DNA from: Acinetobacter courvalinii
Lineage (GTDB): Bacteria; Pseudomonadota; Gammaproteobacteria; Pseudomonadales; Moraxellaceae
NCBI RefSeq assembly: GCF_014635545.1
Contig: NZ_BMDA01000001.1
Span: 822,739-886,738 of the forward strand
DNA: 64,000 nt
Reading direction: 5' to 3'
Within the stretch, counting starts at the first letter, position 1. Every line of letters starts with the position of its first letter. Positions 1-9,996 of this stretch are shown here, one piece after another. The notes beneath the pieces are model-generated. The model ran no database searches, was not told the DNA's origin, and worked only from the letters and a program-made list of their open reading frames with translations. Position numbers and translations under genes: made by a program.

Positions 1-222
1 CGCAGAAAGTGGAATACCAAACACGGCATATCGCTGTGTGCCTTCCTGAGTAATGAGTACGGGCTTTTGCTCATAAAAGACCTGAGTGGTATTTGTGTTT
101 AAGGGAATGACAGCAATCCCACCAGCGCGACGTGAATCTTGGGGAAGTTGGGCAAATACCGAATGAAGAGGCAGTAGGCAAGCTGCCCCCAATAAAAATT
201 TTTTTAAGTACATGAGTGTCAT
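1..222 (-). CDS. M23 family metallopeptidase, N-terminal part (cut by window edge)
   Basis: The frame is open from the start to the window edge, so only about the first 71-74 residues are visible. They hold a signal peptide (MYLKKFLLGAACLLPLHSVFA) followed by a stretch with GGIAVIPL, KPVLI and YAVFGIPLS. This pattern fits the N-terminal domain that precedes the LytM/M23 catalytic domain in secreted peptidoglycan endopeptidases. The catalytic HxH region lies outside the window. There are two in-frame ATGs (222 and 213); the second makes the better signal peptide. The gene is divergent from clpB. The family call rests on the N-terminal domain only. Confidence 0.6.
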   Translation of the reverse strand, partial: MTLMYLKKFLLGAACLLPLHSVFAQLPQDSRRAGGIAVIPLNTNTTQVFYEQKPVLITQEGTQRYAVFGIPLSA

Positions 223-320
223 TTTGAATCAAGTAAGGGGTTAGGCTAAATCGTTCGGTGAAAAATCACAATCATAATTGTGTTTAGAACGGAACAGACA
301 GAAAAATTATACAAAATATA

Positions 321-349
321 CTTGAAATAGAATGTTTATATACCCATAT
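321..349 (+). promoter_or_regulatory. Heat-shock (sigma-32) type promoter of clpB
   Basis: CTTGAAA at 321-327, a 14-nt spacer, then ACCCATAT at 342-349. This matches the RpoH consensus CTTGAAA-N11-16-CCCCATNT at all but one base. It lies about 130 nt before the clpB start codon, leaving a long AT-rich leader. clpB is a classical RpoH regulon member, so position and sequence agree. Confidence 0.75.
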
Positions 350-476
350 TATTACTGAGTTTTATTCATTTTTTGTTTTATAAAATATTGAAAAATATAT
401 AAATTTTTATTTGAAATTTAAAAAAGTGTTCCCATCTAAGTGATAAGTTAGAAATTTGTTGTGAGGAATAACAAGA

Positions 477-3056
477 ATGCGTTTTGAAAAATTTACAAAC
501 CGCTTACAGCAAGCACTCTCAGATGCACAATCATTGGCAATGGGTAAAGACCATACCTCGATTGCAGGTATTCATATTCTTGCTACTTTATTGGAAGAAC
601 CTGCCAATTTGAGTTTGTTGCAACAAGCGGGCGCGCGTTTACCAGAGTTAAAGCAGAAGCTGGAACAAGCCGTGCAAAATGCGCCAACATTGGCAAATCC
701 TACCGGTGATATCAATCTCAATCCTGAAGCGGTAAAGGCGCTGAATTTAGCTGACCGTTATGCACAGAAAGCAGGCGATGAGTTTTTATCAACCGATTGG
801 GTATTACTTGGTCTGGCAGAAACCGGTGAAACCAAAACCATTTTAAATAGTGTCGGGGTTACACCTGAAAGTTTACGTAAAGTAATTGAAAATATTCGAG
901 GAAATGACAAAGTCATGAGCAATAATCATGAAGATCAACGTGACTCACTGAATAAATATACCATTGATTTAACTGAACGTGCCTTAGCGGGTAAGCTGGA
1001 TCCCGTAATTGGTCGTGATGACGAGATTCGCCGTACCATTCAGGTATTATCACGCCGTACCAAAAATAACCCGGTGCTGATTGGGGAGCCGGGGGTAGGT
1101 AAAACTGCGATTGTAGAAGGTTTGGCACAACGGATTGTTAATGGCGAAGTGCCTGAAAGCCTCAAAAACAAACGTGTACTTTCTCTCGATTTGGGTTCAT
1201 TGCTTGCGGGTGCAAAATATCGTGGTGAGTTTGAGGAGCGTTTAAAAGCAGTCCTCAAAGACCTTGCCAAGCACGAAGGTGAAATCATCCTGTTTATCGA
1301 CGAGTTGCATACGCTGGTTGGCGCAGGTAAAGGTGATGGCGCGATGGATGCAGGTAATATGTTAAAACCTGCTTTGGCACGTGGTGAATTGCGTTGTGTG
1401 GGTGCGACCACTTTAGATGAGTACCGTCAATATATCGAGAAAGATGCTGCGCTTGAGCGTCGTTTCCAGAAAGTGTTGGTGGATGAGCCGAGTGTCGAAG
1501 ATACCATTGCGATTTTGCGTGGTCTTAAAGAGAAATATGCAACCCATCACGGTGTGCAGATTCTGGATTCAGCCATTATCGCTGCGGCGAAGATGTCGCA
1601 TCGTTATATCACGGATCGCCAGTTACCCGATAAGGCGATTGACCTGATTGATGAGGCTGCGTCGCGCATCAAAATGGAAATCGATTCCAAGCCAGAAGCG
1701 CTGGACAAACTTGATCGCCGCTTAATCCAGTTGAAAATGCAATTGGAAGCGGTGAAAAAAGATGAAGACGCGGGTAGTAAAGCCGAAGTGAATCATCTTG
1801 AGCAGCAGATCGCTGAAAAGCAAAAAGAGTACAACGATCTGGAAGAGATCTGGAAAGCTGAAAAAACCTTGGTTGAAGGTGATAAAAAGGCACAGGTTGA
1901 ACTTGATCAGGCACGTAGCGCTTTGGAAAAAGCCAAACGTGAAGGTGATCTGGCTGAAGCTGCACGCTTGCAATATGGTGTCATTCCAGAGTTGCAAAAA
2001 CGTCTGGAGCAAGCTGAAGTTGCTGAGGAAAATGAAGAGCCGAAGCTGATTCGTACCAAAGTCACTGAAAACGAAATTGCTGAAGTCGTGAGTGCGGCAA
2101 CAGGAATTCCTGTGGCGAAAATGCTTCAAGGTGAACGTGAAAAACTTCTCAATATGGAAGAGTTTTTGCATAACCGTGTGGTTGGGCAGGATGAAGCTGT
2201 GGTTGCGGTTTCCAATGCAGTACGTCGTTCACGTGCAGGCTTATCCGATCCGAATCGTCCAAGTGGCTCATTCCTGTTCCTTGGTCCGACTGGGGTAGGT
2301 AAAACCGAGTTAACCAAAGCATTGGCTAACTTCCTGTTTGATAGCGATGATGCCATGATTCGTATTGATATGTCCGAATTTATGGAAAAACATTCCGTGA
2401 GCCGTTTGGTCGGTGCACCTCCGGGCTATGTCGGTTATGAAGAAGGCGGTGTCTTAACTGAAGCTGTGCGTCGTAAGCCATATAGTGTGGTGTTATTCGA
2501 TGAAGTGGAAAAAGCGCATCCAGATGTCTTCAATATCTTGTTGCAAGTCCTGGATGATGGACGCCTAACCGATTCTCAAGGTCGTGTGGTTGACTTTAAG
2601 AATACGGTGATCGTAATGACCTCTAACCTGGGTTCGCAAGATGTACGTGAACTTGGAGAAGGTGCAACCGATGATGAAGTACGGGCCGTGGTGATGAGTG
2701 CGGTTACGCAACATTTCCGCCCAGAGTTTATCAACCGTATTGATGAGCTGGTCATCTTCCATTCGCTGCAAAAAGCACAGATTCGTGGTATTGCAGATAT
2801 TCAGTTAGATCGTTTACGTACACGTTTGAGTGAACGTGATATGGGCTTAACGGTGGATGATACTGCTTTTGATTTATTGATTGATGCTGGTTTTGATCCT
2901 GTCTATGGTGCGCGTCCATTGAAACGGGCGATTCAGCAACAGGTGGAAAACAGTCTGGCTCAGAAAATCCTGTCTGGTGAGTTCCAGCCTGGCGATAATA
3001 TCCTGATCAAAGGCGACAGTGGTCATCTGGTGTTTGATAAGTTAAAACTGAGCTAA
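477..3056 (+). CDS. clpB: ATP-dependent disaggregase chaperone ClpB
   Basis: Hsp104-type AAA+ hexamer that pulls polypeptides out of aggregates together with DnaK/DnaJ/GrpE in the cytoplasm. The 859 residues are the family's usual length. In order: double Clp-N repeat (about 1-145); first AAA+ module with Walker A GEPGVGKT at 203-210 and [10 protein letters not shown] as Walker B; a long charged coiled-coil middle domain (about 400-530) that separates ClpB from ClpA/ClpC; second AAA+ module with GPTGVGKT near 603 and [10 protein letters not shown]; and a C-terminal domain. ATG with GAGGAA eight nt upstream. It stands alone, behind a heat-shock promoter and before a strong terminator. Confidence 0.98.
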   Translation: MRFEKFTNRLQQALSDAQSLAMGKDHTSIAGIHILATLLEEPANLSLLQQAGARLPELKQKLEQAVQNAPTLANPTGDINLNPEAVKALNLADRYAQKAGDEFLSTDWVLLGLAETGETKTILNSVGVTPESLRKVIENIRGNDKVMSNNHEDQRDSLNKYTIDLTERALAGKLDPVIGRDDEIRRTIQVLSRRTKNNPVLIGEPGVGKTAIVEGLAQRIVNGEVPESLKNKRVLSLDLGSLLAGAKYRGEFEERLKAVLKDLAKHEGEIILFIDELHTLVGAGKGDGAMDAGNMLKPALARGELRCVGATTLDEYRQYIEKDAALERRFQKVLVDEPSVEDTIAILRGLKEKYATHHGVQILDSAIIAAAKMSHRYITDRQLPDKAIDLIDEAASRIKMEIDSKPEALDKLDRRLIQLKMQLEAVKKDEDAGSKAEVNHLEQQIAEKQKEYNDLEEIWKAEKTLVEGDKKAQVELDQARSALEKAKREGDLAEAARLQYGVIPELQKRLEQAEVAEENEEPKLIRTKVTENEIAEVVSAATGIPVAKMLQGEREKLLNMEEFLHNRVVGQDEAVVAVSNAVRRSRAGLSDPNRPSGSFLFLGPTGVGKTELTKALANFLFDSDDAMIRIDMSEFMEKHSVSRLVGAPPGYVGYEEGGVLTEAVRRKPYSVVLFDEVEKAHPDVFNILLQVLDDGRLTDSQGRVVDFKNTVIVMTSNLGSQDVRELGEGATDDEVRAVVMSAVTQHFRPEFINRIDELVIFHSLQKAQIRGIADIQLDRLRTRLSERDMGLTVDDTAFDLLIDAGFDPVYGARPLKRAIQQQVENSLAQKILSGEFQPGDNILIKGDSGHLVFDKLKLS

Positions 3057-3077
3057 TCCTAGCTGAGAGTATGACCC

Positions 3078-3109
3078 AAAGATGGTGATGAAAATCACCA
3101 TCTTTTTTT
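3078..3109 (+). terminator. Intrinsic terminator of clpB
   Basis: Perfect stem GATGGTGAT / ATCACCATC with a GAAA tetraloop-like turn, followed by seven T residues. It lies 22 nt after the clpB stop. Confidence 0.9.
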
Positions 3110-3221
3110 GTATTGGTGCATCTGGTCAGATTTTTACAGGAATATTACCAATGACATTGCCACTGCTATAAAAACTTGATAGCTTCAAAATAAATAAGAA
3201 CAAGATTCAGGATGAATTAAA

Positions 3222-3641
3222 ATGCAAAAAAATAGACATCATTACACAGGCACGTGTGTAATTTTGTTGTTCAGTGCTTTATCTTCTATCGGACATGCTG
3301 CACAGCCATTGCCGGAGGGAACCTTATCTTTGCAAACAGGGGCGCTAAATAATGCCTTGCCAAATATCATTATCAAAGCTCAACAGGATGCATTAAAGCC
3401 TGCGGAAGAACGCTGGCGTTCACAGCGTGTACTAAGTGACAGGAATTTGCGTGAAATTCGTGTCAGCATGCTTGCTGAAGGAGGTTTTTCAGCTTACGAA
3501 GAGCAGAAAAAAACCACGGTGATGGATGTTCGTGAGAAAAGAAAAGCGACCATAAAGCCTCATGCAGAGGCTCCTGATCGCTTTATGATTTATGAGTTTG
3601 ACTCACCGAATATCAAGAAAAGTAAAATTACTTTTCGATGA
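3222..3641 (+). CDS. Small secreted protein of unknown function
   Basis: 139 residues with a signal peptide ending ALSSIGHAA, so the mature protein is probably periplasmic. ATG with AGGA nine nt upstream. The mature part is charged, with ERWRSQRVLSDRNLREIR and a basic EKRKATIK stretch, and has no cysteine after the signal peptide and no domain I recognise. It ends 13 nt before the convergent rlmL stop, with no clear terminator between. The real signal peptide and ribosome site argue for a genuine gene; function unknown. Confidence 0.7.
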   Translation: MQKNRHHYTGTCVILLFSALSSIGHAAQPLPEGTLSLQTGALNNALPNIIIKAQQDALKPAEERWRSQRVLSDRNLREIRVSMLAEGGFSAYEEQKKTTVMDVREKRKATIKPHAEAPDRFMIYEFDSPNIKKSKITFR

Positions 3642-3654
3642 GTATTCTAAACAC

Positions 3655-5859
3655 TTAAATACTTGGGTGCTGAATTTTCCAGGCACGATGGATTTTCTGA
3701 TTGCGTTTAAAATCCAGACCAATGGTTTCAGAAGTGATTTCTTCGACCTGATACATGGCCTCAATCTCTTCATCTAGCTCAAAACCACGATAGTTATTTG
3801 AGAAGTAGAGCGTACCGTCACTGGTTAGGCGGTTCATGGCACGTTTAAGCAATGAAACATGGTCACGCTGTACGTCAAAGGTACCATAGAATTTCTTCGA
3901 GTTAGAGAAGGTTGGTGGATCAATGAAGATCAGATCATATTGCTCATGACCTTCTTTAAGCCACTCAAAGCAGTCGCTGGCGAAGAACATATGTTGTTCA
4001 TCAGCATGATCTACGGTTAAACCATTCAGAACAAAGTTCTCTTTCGACCAGCTTAAATAAGTATTAGATAAATCGACACTGGTGGTACTGGCTGCGCCAC
4101 CTAAAGCAGCATGTAAGCTGGCCGTAGACGTGTAGCTATACAGATTCAGGAAATGCTTGCCGCGTGCTTCTTTGGCAATACGCAAACGCATCTGGCGGTG
4201 ATCCAGGAACAGACCCGTATCCAGATAATCGGTCAGATTCACCAGAATACGCGCATTGCCTTCCTGAACGATAAAACGTTTAGAAGCCGTACTCTGTTTG
4301 GTGTACTGATTTGTTCCAGCTTGGCGAGCACGGGTTTTAATAAAGATGGCATCACGATTGAGTCCTGTGACCGCTCGGATCGCTGCCAGACCAAGGTTAA
4401 AACGTTTTTTGGCTTTCTCTGGGTCAATTTTCTTTGGTGGTGCATATTCTTGTACATGCAATTTGTCACCATACAAATCAACTGCAATATTAAAGTCTGG
4501 TAAATCAGCATCATATAAACGTAAGCAATAGATATTTTCTTTCACTGCCCACTTTTTTAAAGTTTGCATATTCTTTTGCAAACGGTTGGTAAAGTCTTCG
4601 GCACCTTCAATCGGTTCAAATTGTTGTGGTTGCCAATTGGCCAGGAAGGGCTGGGTTACGGTCGCAGGTTTGACTGTACCAAAACGGGTATAGATCGGTA
4701 ATTTACCGTTCATCAAACGCAAGGTTTGTGGGTCGTTAAATGCCAGTACGTCTGCCTGCTCAATTTGAGCGGCGATGATGGCTGCGCGCTGATTTGGGAA
4801 ATTCTTTTGCAGTAAAACAGATAAACCGAGATATAAAGAACGATTCGATGCTTTATCACCTAAACGTTCGCCATACGGTGGGTTGGTGACAATAAAGGCT
4901 TTTTTACCTTCAGCATGGAAATCATCCCAGTCGGCCAAAGTACGTTCTTCAATCTGGATTTGATCCAGTAATTTTTCAAAACCAGCAGCGATGATGTTCT
5001 GACGCGTCGCTTTTACTGCTTCCCAGTCGGCATCATAGGCATAAAATTGAGGTAAAGGTTGCCGTAAGGCGTTTTCATGACGCTCGGCAGCTTCGGCTTT
5101 GAGCGACATCCATAATTCATGGTCATGCCCATGCCAGCCATTAAAACCAAAACGGCGAACCAGACCAGGTGCGCGGTCCGTCAGAATCAAGAGTGATTCA
5201 ATAATAAAGGTGCCCGAACCACACATTGGATCGAGGATAATATCGGGTTGATATTGGGCCAGTTGTGCTTTCTGTAAAATCGCCGCAGCCAGATTTTCTT
5301 TAATTGGGGCATCGGTCATAAAACGGCGATAGCCACGTTTATGTAAAGAATCACCAGATAAGTCCAGGCAATAGGTATGTTCGGTCTTACCCGCCAATAC
5401 ATAGAGTGTAATTTCCGGTTGCTTGATATCAATACTTGGACGTTTGCCCACAGCTTCCATAAAGGAGTCGACTACACCATCTTTAACACGAAGTGTCGCA
5501 AACTGGGTATTGACCTTAATTTCACGTTCAACATGCAAACGAATGGCAAAAGTACTTTGCGGTGCAAAAATCAAAGACCAGTCAAAGCTGATCGCACCTT
5601 CATAGAGTTCTTCAGCAACATCACGTGCGTCATGGGTATGTTCAAGTTCATGGGTATGAATCGGTAACAGTACGCGAGAGGCAAGACGCGACCACATACA
5701 AATGCGATATGCATTTTCGAGTGTGCCTTTAAAAACCAAACGTCCAGCGAAGCGTTGAATGTTCTGAATCCCTAACTGTTCGAGTTCTTGTTGTAATAAG
5801 GTTTCAAGTCCATCCGCACAGGTCACCCAATAGTTTGTCAGACGTTGTGTAGAATTCAT
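3655..5859 (-). CDS. rlmL: Bifunctional 23S rRNA methyltransferase RlmKL (m2G2445 / m7G2069)
   Basis: Modifies two guanines of 23S rRNA helix 74 during 50S assembly, using S-adenosylmethionine. Order: THUMP domain (about 50-160), the RlmL methyltransferase with DPMCGSGTFIIE and the catalytic NPPYGERLG, then the RlmK methyltransferase with NLYSYT and FIDPPTFSNSK. About 734 residues, near the full length of the fused gamma-proteobacterial enzyme. I start it at ATG 5859, which has GGAA six nt upstream and gives MNSTQRL; a TTG at 5871 would add four residues. It stands alone and converges on the small secreted gene. Confidence 0.96.
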   Translation of the reverse strand: MNSTQRLTNYWVTCADGLETLLQQELEQLGIQNIQRFAGRLVFKGTLENAYRICMWSRLASRVLLPIHTHELEHTHDARDVAEELYEGAISFDWSLIFAPQSTFAIRLHVEREIKVNTQFATLRVKDGVVDSFMEAVGKRPSIDIKQPEITLYVLAGKTEHTYCLDLSGDSLHKRGYRRFMTDAPIKENLAAAILQKAQLAQYQPDIILDPMCGSGTFIIESLLILTDRAPGLVRRFGFNGWHGHDHELWMSLKAEAAERHENALRQPLPQFYAYDADWEAVKATRQNIIAAGFEKLLDQIQIEERTLADWDDFHAEGKKAFIVTNPPYGERLGDKASNRSLYLGLSVLLQKNFPNQRAAIIAAQIEQADVLAFNDPQTLRLMNGKLPIYTRFGTVKPATVTQPFLANWQPQQFEPIEGAEDFTNRLQKNMQTLKKWAVKENIYCLRLYDADLPDFNIAVDLYGDKLHVQEYAPPKKIDPEKAKKRFNLGLAAIRAVTGLNRDAIFIKTRARQAGTNQYTKQSTASKRFIVQEGNARILVNLTDYLDTGLFLDHRQMRLRIAKEARGKHFLNLYSYTSTASLHAALGGAASTTSVDLSNTYLSWSKENFVLNGLTVDHADEQHMFFASDCFEWLKEGHEQYDLIFIDPPTFSNSKKFYGTFDVQRDHVSLLKRAMNRLTSDGTLYFSNNYRGFELDEEIEAMYQVEEITSETIGLDFKRNQKIHRAWKIQHPSI

Positions 5860-6146
5860 GCACATTTCCAAAAAAGCAGTTCAGCAATCGGCTATTTTAA
5901 CTGATTTTTGTTTGTTCTGTCGGTGCATATTTGTGTGATTGTTAGCTTTATCAGCAATTCATCCTACTTTTTTGACGAAATGTTGTCGGCCTCAACTTTT
6001 TTAATGTTAGTTGATGTCGTGCTGAGAATTGACTTGTTAAAAAGTTGGTACATGTTTTGCTTTCTAAATCAGTACTACATCAGTGAGCAATTTTACTTAA
6101 AGCTGATGAAAATTAAGAATTTTAATTTTAGGTTGTGGGGGATGTT

Positions 6147-6515
6147 ATGAAAGAAAGCATGAACAATGAAGTACTGGTCAATGCCGAAGCTTTTACGATT
6201 GCAACTCAAATGTATGTGCGCTTAAGACGTGTTTGTGGACGTGTCATCGATGTGATGTATCTGGTCAATAATCAGGAGTATGCCAAACATGTACTGGACA
6301 TTGCTCTCGATACGCAAGATCCAGAGTTGCAGCGCTTTGTGGCACGCCTGAGTCCATTGATTGCGTTATATCCTGAAGCTTGTTCTTCACATGTACTGGA
6401 GCATAAATTGAATGTTGAAAAAGATGTGGTTTCAGATTCTTATTCAATGGAAGTGACCGAGGAAGAAATTTATCAGGCTCAGGTGCATCATCACTATATT
6501 GGTGCATTACGCTAA
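6147..6515 (+). CDS. Conserved small protein of unknown function
   Basis: About 122 residues, soluble, no signal peptide or membrane segment. The likely start is ATG 6147 after a GTGGGGG purine run; a GTG at 6135 would add four residues. The sequence is mainly helical, with a mid-protein PLIALYPEACSSHVLEHKLN and an acidic EVTEEEIYQAQ near the His-rich end. No known domain recognised. The 287 nt upstream, back to rlmL, holds no convincing gene. The gene is followed by a strong terminator, which supports it as a real transcription unit. Confidence 0.7.
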   Translation: MKESMNNEVLVNAEAFTIATQMYVRLRRVCGRVIDVMYLVNNQEYAKHVLDIALDTQDPELQRFVARLSPLIALYPEACSSHVLEHKLNVEKDVVSDSYSMEVTEEEIYQAQVHHHYIGALR

Positions 6516-6543
6516 GTTATAAGTCATTTAAAATAGAGAAAAT

Positions 6544-6577
6544 AAAAAGGATGTAAGGGGAAGTACATCCTTTTTTA
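6544..6577 (+). terminator. Intrinsic terminator
   Basis: AAAAGGATGTA / TACATCCTTTT arms around an eight-nt purine loop, ending in T6. It separates the small conserved gene from pyrB. Confidence 0.88.
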
Positions 6578-6621
6578 CTTAAGTGCTGAAAACTTCAACG
6601 ACGCAGCAAAACTAAAGTCTG

Positions 6622-6650
6622 TATAATGCCTTAACTTAACGTGTTAGGAA
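6622..6650 (+). promoter_or_regulatory. Probable pyrB promoter -10 and ribosome site
   Basis: A perfect TATAAT at 6622-6627, with no good -35 hexamer 17 nt upstream. A TTAGGAA ribosome site at 6644-6650 follows before ATG 6657. The leader would be only about 25 nt, too short for the attenuator found in E. coli pyrBI. Confidence 0.5.
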
Positions 6651-6656
6651 TCTCTT

Positions 6657-7673
6657 ATGCACTTGGCGGCATTGCATACTTTGAGTCAGATCCAGCTCAA
6701 CCAACAAGGAAATCTAAAACACTTTTTAACAATTGAGGGTCTTTCTAAAGAAACCTTGACCAAGATTTTAGATACAGCGCAAAGCTTTTTAGATGAAAAT
6801 AATAATTTGATCAACCGTCCGTTACTTGAAGGACTGACGGTCATGAATCTGTTCTTTGAAAACTCCACCCGTACCCGTACCACCTTTGAAGCGGCAGCAA
6901 AACGTCTGTCTGCCAACGTCTTGAATATCGATATTGCGCGTTCAAGTACCTCAAAAGGTGAAACGCTACGTGATACCTTGTGGAATCTGGAAGCCATGGC
7001 GGCAGATATTTTCGTGGTACGTCACTCCTCATCAGGGGCAGCACATTTTATTGCCAAAGATGTCTGTCCAAAGGTCGCGATTATCAATGCAGGAGATGGT
7101 CGTCACGCGCATCCAACCCAAGCCATGCTGGATATGCTGACCATTCGCCGTGAAACCAAGAAACCCTTTGAAGAACTGACGGTTGCCATTATTGGGGACA
7201 TCAAGCATTCACGTGTGGCACGTTCGAATGTCGCTGCATTGCAAACATTGGGTTGTAAAGATATCCGTGTGATTGCACCAAATACCTTATTGCCCGTCGG
7301 CTTTAATGAATATGGTGAGCATGTTCGCCTGTTTAATAAAATGGATGAAGGTGTGAAAGATTGTGATGTGATTATTGCCTTACGTATTCAAAATGAACGG
7401 ATCGACTCACCAGCCTTATCATCACAGGCTGAATTCTACAAAATGTACGGCTTAAACAAAGAGCGTCTGGCACTGGCGAAGCCGGATTGTATCGTGATGC
7501 ATCCTGGACCAATGAACCGTGGTGTGGAAATTGACTCGAGCGTGGCAGATGGTGATCAGTCGGTGATTTTAAAACAGGTCACCAACGGTATTGCCGTTCG
7601 TATGGCAGTACTGGCACTTGCGATGCAAGGGCAGTTACAAGAACAAGGTTTAATTGAAGCGATTGCACTGTAA
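6657..7673 (+). CDS. pyrB: Aspartate carbamoyltransferase catalytic chain
   Basis: Condenses carbamoyl phosphate and L-aspartate to N-carbamoyl-aspartate, the committed step of pyrimidine synthesis. The 338 residues show the carbamoyl-phosphate loop STRTR (70-74), the HPTQ motif at 152-155 and [11 protein letters not shown] near the C-terminus. The N-terminal extension of about 20 residues before the core is typical of the Pseudomonas-type enzyme, which pairs with a non-catalytic PyrC' rather than PyrI. pyrC' follows 12 nt later, so the two form an operon. Confidence 0.97.
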   Translation: MHLAALHTLSQIQLNQQGNLKHFLTIEGLSKETLTKILDTAQSFLDENNNLINRPLLEGLTVMNLFFENSTRTRTTFEAAAKRLSANVLNIDIARSSTSKGETLRDTLWNLEAMAADIFVVRHSSSGAAHFIAKDVCPKVAIINAGDGRHAHPTQAMLDMLTIRRETKKPFEELTVAIIGDIKHSRVARSNVAALQTLGCKDIRVIAPNTLLPVGFNEYGEHVRLFNKMDEGVKDCDVIIALRIQNERIDSPALSSQAEFYKMYGLNKERLALAKPDCIVMHPGPMNRGVEIDSSVADGDQSVILKQVTNGIAVRMAVLALAMQGQLQEQGLIEAIAL

Positions 7674-7685
7674 GGGATAGATCAC

Positions 7686-8918
7686 ATGAGTATTGTAAAA
7701 ATTGAAAATGTCCGTGTGCTCGATCCGATTCAACAGACTGATCAGGTGCAAACGGTTTATATTGAAAATGGTAAGCGCATTGATGCCGTTGACCAGGTTG
7801 ATGAAACACTCAATGGTCAAGGCAAATGGTTAATGCCGACCATGGTGGATTTGTGTGCACGTTTACGTGAACCAGGCCAGCAACAGCATGGCACCTTGAA
7901 ATCGGAAGGAAAGGCTGCACGTGCCAACGGTATTTTGCATGTCATCACACCGCCAGACTCAAAACCAATTGTGCAGGACAATGGTGCCCTGATCCATGGA
8001 CTGATTGAAAAAGCGCAACTGGACGGCGGCATCTACTTGCATATCATTGGCGCACAAACCCAAGGTTTAAATGGCAAGCAACCTGCCAATATGGCCAGTT
8101 TAAAGAAGGGTGGTTGTACCGCGGTTTCAAATGCCAATGCGGCATTTGAAAATGATGATGTGGTGATCCGTACCCTTGAATATGCCGCTGGCTTGGGTTT
8201 AACCGTAGTGTTCTATGCCGAAGAACCACAAATTGCCAAAGACGGTTGTGCGCATGAAGGTTTTATTGCCTCTCGCCAAGGTTTACCGATGATTCCTGCG
8301 ATTGCAGAAACCGTTGCGATTGCCAAATACCTTCTGATGATTGAAGCAACTGGGGTAAGAGCACACTTTGGTTTATTGTCTTGCGGTGCATCGGTTGATT
8401 TAATCCGTGCAGCAAAGGCCAAAGGCTTACCGGTAACCGCAGATGTAGCTATGCATCAGTTGCATCTTACCGAGCAATTGACTGACGGCTTTAACGCGCT
8501 TGCTCATGTACGTCCACCATTACGTTCGGAACAGGATAAGCAATTATTACGTCAAGGTGTAAAAGAAGGTGTCATTGATGCCATCTGTACCCATCATGAA
8601 CCTTTGAGCAGCTCGGCGAAAATGGCACCGTTTGCAGAAACCCAACCGGGGATTACGGCATTCGATACCTATGTCGCTTTAGGCATACAACTGATTCAGG
8701 AAGGACTGTTCGAGCCGTTGGAATGGGTCGCAAAAGTAACCTCGACGCCAGCACAAGTTGCCAATATGACAGAACGCTGGATGCAGGAAGCAGGCTGGGT
8801 GCTGATTGATCCGGAACTGCAATGGACGGTATCTAAAGAGACCATCCTTTCACAAGGTAAGAATACTCCGCTTATCGGTCAGCAATTGACCGGCAAGGTT
8901 ATGAAGACCTTCGCATAA
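7686..8918 (+). CDS. pyrC': Dihydroorotase-like PyrC' (probably non-catalytic ATCase subunit)
   Basis: 410 residues of the amidohydrolase/dihydroorotase fold, but the metal site is lost. The family's D-x-H-x-H before LREPG reads D55-L-C57-A-R59, and the catalytic Asp of the TDHAP motif reads T302-H-H-E-P. The HH pair of the usual TPHH motif is MH here. In Pseudomonas, pyrC' encodes an inactive homologue needed for assembly of the large aspartate carbamoyltransferase complex; the operon position directly behind pyrB supports the same job. A working dihydroorotase must lie elsewhere in the genome. Confidence 0.9.
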   Translation: MSIVKIENVRVLDPIQQTDQVQTVYIENGKRIDAVDQVDETLNGQGKWLMPTMVDLCARLREPGQQQHGTLKSEGKAARANGILHVITPPDSKPIVQDNGALIHGLIEKAQLDGGIYLHIIGAQTQGLNGKQPANMASLKKGGCTAVSNANAAFENDDVVIRTLEYAAGLGLTVVFYAEEPQIAKDGCAHEGFIASRQGLPMIPAIAETVAIAKYLLMIEATGVRAHFGLLSCGASVDLIRAAKAKGLPVTADVAMHQLHLTEQLTDGFNALAHVRPPLRSEQDKQLLRQGVKEGVIDAICTHHEPLSSSAKMAPFAETQPGITAFDTYVALGIQLIQEGLFEPLEWVAKVTSTPAQVANMTERWMQEAGWVLIDPELQWTVSKETILSQGKNTPLIGQQLTGKVMKTFA

Positions 8919-8940
8919 CAGATTAAGTCTTTTTTATATC

Positions 8941-8972
8941 AAGCGGAACAGGAGCTAAGTCTTGTTCCGCTT
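8941..8972. repeat. Inverted repeat after pyrC'
   Basis: Ten-bp arms AAGCGGAACA / TGTTCCGCTT around a 12-nt loop, 22 nt after the pyrC' stop. The following sequence has only CTTTG, not a proper T run. It is either a weak terminator or an RNA 3'-end stabiliser. Confidence 0.45.
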
Positions 8973-9004
8973 TGTAAACTGTGATGTAGATATTGTATTT
9001 AAAT
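8971..9004 (+). repeat. Duplicated leader segment, copy 1
   Basis: 34 nt beginning TTTGTAAACTGTGATGTAGA. By eye it matches the segment at 9835-9868 at 31 of 34 positions. It lies about 120 nt before the first of two paralogous genes, so the duplication took the upstream control region as well as the coding region. Confidence 0.75.
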
Positions 9005-9122
9005 TTTATAGATTTGATGAAAAACAAGAAAAACAGCTTAAAGTGATGATATAAATGAGAGATGTCTTACATAAAATTATAAAAAAGAGAAATAATCCAT
9101 TCTAATAATTGGAGCTTAAACA

Positions 9123-9692
9123 ATGTCTATACATCCGATGGAGTTGCTTAAACAAAAAGTTTCATCTGTGATTGTGAATGATCAAACCAGTCTTGTGAAC
9201 GAAAAAAATGATGTTTTATCAAGATTTTACCCTGTCTTATTATATCGTTTTCTGGAAAAGCCGGAACTGGTTGATAAATTAAGAGAGAAATTAACTCCTT
9301 CAATTTCAGACCTGCTGGAAGACAATGAACGGGTCAAAAATGCATTACTGTTAAGACTGGCCGCTGGAAAAGTGTCTGTGGCTGAAGTGGAAATTACGTT
9401 AAATCGTGCTATCCCTAAAAGTTTGGCGGTTCTTTCCAATGAAGTGGGTAATGATGCGATCAGGATCATTTATTATTTAAGAGATCATAAGGCCTCTATT
9501 TATTCTTTATTACCGTGCTGGACCACTGAAGTCTTGTCACAATTAAATGAAAGTGCTTTACAAGAGCAAGTGCTCGATGTCATTCCTGCGATTCCGAGTG
9601 TTCCCGATGCGAAAAAAAACAACAAGATTTTTCCATTTCTTACGCTGCTTTTTGGTTTTTCCCTGATCTTTTTATACCAGCTCAGTAAATGA
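9123..9692 (+). CDS. Truncated paralogue of the downstream OmpA-family membrane protein
   Basis: 189 residues. Residues 1 to about 135 match the N-terminal domain of the next gene (both begin MSI-PMELLKQKV and share VNDQ, NEK, LSRFYP, SDLL, VKNALL, IPKSL and GND). A single membrane helix follows (about 165-185, FPFLTLLFGFSLIFLYQ). The protein stops four residues later, so the periplasmic BON-like and OmpA domains are missing. The start has GGAG eight nt upstream. It could be a decaying duplicate or a stand-alone regulator of its partner's cytoplasmic domain. Function unknown. Confidence 0.75.
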   Translation: MSIHPMELLKQKVSSVIVNDQTSLVNEKNDVLSRFYPVLLYRFLEKPELVDKLREKLTPSISDLLEDNERVKNALLLRLAAGKVSVAEVEITLNRAIPKSLAVLSNEVGNDAIRIIYYLRDHKASIYSLLPCWTTEVLSQLNESALQEQVLDVIPAIPSVPDAKKNNKIFPFLTLLFGFSLIFLYQLSK

Positions 9693-9996
9693 GGTCGGAT
9701 GCGATTAATATCAGTTTTTATATTATTTTGATTTTTAAGGTAAAAATAAAGAAATTAAGTACTTTTGGATATGCTTGGTGATACTAACGCGAGGGCCTGA
9801 ACTGTTAAATAAACATGCAGATTTCATATTTTTATTTGTAAATTGTGATGTAAGTATTGTATTTAAATGATATCAAAACGAATAAAAAAAATACAAAAGA
9901 TTAGAATGAAAAAGCAGCAGTTCACTTGAGCTTAATTTTTTAGCATTTCTTGAGTGTTCTGAATATTATAAATTTAATGTGTTGGAGTGAATAACA
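9693..9996 (+). other. Intergenic region between the two paralogues
   Basis: 304 nt with no open frame worth calling. It contains the second copy of the duplicated leader (9835-9868) followed by an AT-rich tract. No clear terminator follows the truncated gene, so read-through into the OmpA-family gene is possible. Confidence 0.6.
9835..9868 (+). repeat. Duplicated leader segment, copy 2
   Basis: Second copy of the 34-nt leader (TTTGTAAATTGTGATGTAAG...), about 130 nt before the full-length OmpA-family gene. The spacing to the start codon is similar to copy 1. It may hold a shared promoter or regulator site, but I cannot point to clear -35/-10 hexamers. Confidence 0.7.

Noticed and set aside
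5908..6150. 80-residue plus-strand frame between rlmL and the small conserved gene
   Set aside because: No ribosome site, hydrophobic Phe/Ser/Tyr-rich sequence typical of translated AT-rich spacer, and it runs into the start of the next gene.
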